From positions 28,929 through 92,928 of the forward strand of contig CADALT010000005.1 in the NCBI GenBank assembly GCA_902788785.1: DNA of 64,000 nt. Direction: 5' to 3'. The notes beneath the pieces are model-generated. The model saw only the letters and a program-made list of their open reading frames with translations, made no database searches and was not told the origin of the DNA. Made by a program: the position numbers and the translations under genes. Position 1 is the stretch's first letter. Each line of letters starts with the position of its first letter. Source of the DNA: an uncultured Ruminococcus sp. (GTDB lineage: Bacteria > Bacillota > Clostridia > Oscillospirales > Ruminococcaceae). Below, piece after piece: positions 62,906 through 64,000 of the stretch.

Positions 62906-63805
62906 ATGGGCACATGGGGTGTAAGACTAAACCAGAACGATGTATATGCCGATCTAAAAGATATTTATACCGCATTGCTGAGATACGGAAAAAGTGACGA
63001 GGAAGCTCTCGAAATAACTGTTAAGTATTTCAGTGTGCTCACAAACGGCGAAAATGAGGACAGTATCATTTTCAGACTGTCACTGGCTGATATTCTGCAT
63101 AGGCTTGGCAGGCTGACAGATGAGATCAGAAACAATGCACTACGCACTATTGCAGATGGCGCAGACCTTGACGAATGGTACAAATACTCTCAAGTAAAAG
63201 GCGATGCCCGCAAAGCAGTTCTTGACGAATTGAAAGAGATGCTGACATCCGAACAGCCAAAGGCAAAAAAGTTCAGCAAAAAGCGTTATAAAATATGTTC
63301 ATGGAAAAACGGGGATATATTCCGGTATAAATTCAACAGCGATATTGCCGGAGAGTATGGGATGCAGGGCAAGTATCTTTTCATACAGAAGACCGATGAC
63401 CACTTCTCACCCGACCCTGATCTGCGAATATTGAAAAAAGTACTTGATACGGAATTTGAAAAACGAGGAGATATCTACCCCATCATACATATATGGATAA
63501 GTGATGATGCAAACTTTCTTCCCGACTATGATAACAGGAACGAGGCTATACCAAATTTGGGAACAAATGGAAAGCATGACCCGATGGATCATAGGTTCTA
63601 TATTTTGGATCTTCCAAATAAGAACGACTGCTTTGAATTTATCACCAACAAAGATATCATAATACCTGATAATGAAGATAGCGATCTCATAAAAGCTAAC
63701 GGTATCAGACCAAAGCACTTGACATGGAAATTCTTTGACAAACACGTTATCGGCAGATACTTATGGTGGGAAAAAGATATAGATATATTCGGACACAGAA
63801 AATAA
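62906..63805 (+). CDS. DUF4259-like hypothetical protein
   Basis: 299 residues. It starts 'MGTWGVRLNQNDVYADLKDI', a pattern seen in DUF4259-type proteins (M-G-x-W-G-x...N-D). The first 110 residues are helical. A Lys-rich link (about 118-128) leads to an alpha/beta domain of unknown type with 'YKICSWKNGDIFRYKF' and 'IYPIIHIWISDDANF'. AAAGGG precedes the ATG. No neighbour helps to assign a role; similar proteins occur with toxin-immunity loci, but none is visible here. Confidence 0.6.
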   Translation: MGTWGVRLNQNDVYADLKDIYTALLRYGKSDEEALEITVKYFSVLTNGENEDSIIFRLSLADILHRLGRLTDEIRNNALRTIADGADLDEWYKYSQVKGDARKAVLDELKEMLTSEQPKAKKFSKKRYKICSWKNGDIFRYKFNSDIAGEYGMQGKYLFIQKTDDHFSPDPDLRILKKVLDTEFEKRGDIYPIIHIWISDDANFLPDYDNRNEAIPNLGTNGKHDPMDHRFYILDLPNKNDCFEFITNKDIIIPDNEDSDLIKANGIRPKHLTWKFFDKHVIGRYLWWEKDIDIFGHRK

Positions 63806-63828
63806 AACACAAAGCGGAGAGAATAAGC

Positions 63829-63912
63829 GCAGGCTCTATAAAGAAGTATTATTCAGACACTTCTGTTGTATCACAGCAGAAGTGTCTTTGCGTTATTTAG
63901 TAAAGAGCCTGC
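63829..63912 (+). repeat. 84-bp MITE-like hairpin repeat (second copy)
   Basis: It begins GCAGGCTCTATAAAG and ends TAAAGAGCCTGC (terminal inverted repeats), with the inner hairpin ACACTTCTG..CAGAAGTGT. Closely similar to 24047-24121 in the opposite orientation. Both copies follow a gene and may act as terminators. Confidence 0.82.
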
Positions 63913-64000
63913 TAAGTGAATAATGAATAGTGAAAAGTGAATAGTGAATAGTCAAGGTGTCCGCTTTGCGGACATATTTAAATATATCGCCAAAGGCGAT
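63913..64000. repeat. Short tandem words and hairpins at right edge
   Basis: GTGAATA(A/G)T-like words are repeated about four times, followed by hairpins GTCCGCTTTGCGGAC and ATCGCCAAAGGCGAT, running off the window. Probably part of another small mobile repeat. Confidence 0.6.

Noticed and set aside
63913-64000. CRISPR-like array
   Set aside because: Repeats are short, adjacent and without spacers; no array is seen anywhere in the window.

Overview
The window looks like chromosomal DNA of a Gram-positive, anaerobic gut or rumen Clostridium relative, most likely Ruminococcus or a near relative (family Oscillospiraceae). This is inferred from the gene content (ATP-type PEP carboxykinase, paired glutamate synthase subunits, BioY, QueT, ThrH, class II aldolase), Shine-Dalgarno starts close to AGGAGG, consensus TTGACA-N17-TATAAT promoters, and families common there (DUF1284, DUF6171-like, Imm7/DUF3781). 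No rRNA or CRISPR array is present.

Region 1 (about 1-23,900, all on the minus strand) is one large cell-surface locus. A LytR-CpsA-Psr enzyme with an unusual repeat tail (23.8-21.9 kb) is followed by a four-gene operon of three membrane-leader proteins carrying SipW/TasA-like signal segments and a 3,463-residue secreted protein built from many GGxxG (GLUG-like) modules (21.3-7.9 kb). Then comes a separately transcribed TasA/camelysin-like subunit (7.3-6.2 kb). A third unit (6.0 kb to the left edge) holds a degenerate EAL protein, a membrane-tethered protein resembling the C-terminus of the TasA-like subunit, a SipW-type Ser/His signal peptidase, a membrane-anchored McrB-like AAA+ ATPase, a small membrane protein, a methyltransferase and the start of a DUF2357-like protein that runs off the window. 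I read this as a dedicated fibre or matrix export system with an attached McrB/DUF2357 module of unknown role.

Region 2 (23.9-26.8 kb) holds housekeeping genes: biotin uptake (bioY), two small cysteine-rich proteins and a PAP2 phosphatase.

Region 3 (26,838-35,534) is a filamentous-phage-like (inovirus-type) prophage of about 8.6 kb, inserted in the 3' half of a tRNA-Pro(CGG) gene and bounded by 79-bp perfect direct repeats. It has two ribbon-helix-helix repressors with their own palindromic operator sets, a candidate ssDNA-binding protein, small membrane proteins, a pVIII-like coat protein followed by a strong terminator, a pIII-like secreted adhesin, a pVI-like protein, a Zot/pI ATPase, a hairpin-rich intergenic region, an HUH replication initiator, a tyrosine integrase and small accessory genes. 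The gene order matches filamentous phage modules.

Region 4 (35.6-55.1 kb) is core metabolism and envelope: a second tRNA-Pro, an asparagine-synthase homologue lacking the glutaminase cysteine, RNase Z-like, pckA, an Imm7-DUF3781 fusion, an ArsC/Spx-like protein, gltBD behind a leader terminator, an M15 peptidase, a FlaA1/CapD-type sugar epimerase, thrH, a PRPP synthetase, a methyltransferase and an IspD-type cytidylyltransferase.

Region 5 (55.1-64 kb) has an XRE regulator with a membrane and zinc-ribbon tail, a BMP-type binding protein co-transcribed with a large propeller/HD-GYP sensor that has an ECF S-component-like membrane domain, tRNA-Leu(CAG), QueT, class II aldolase, a DUF4259-like protein and MITE-like repeats. 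Cyclic-di-GMP is a possible link between the HD-GYP protein and the EAL protein of the fibre locus, but this is inference.
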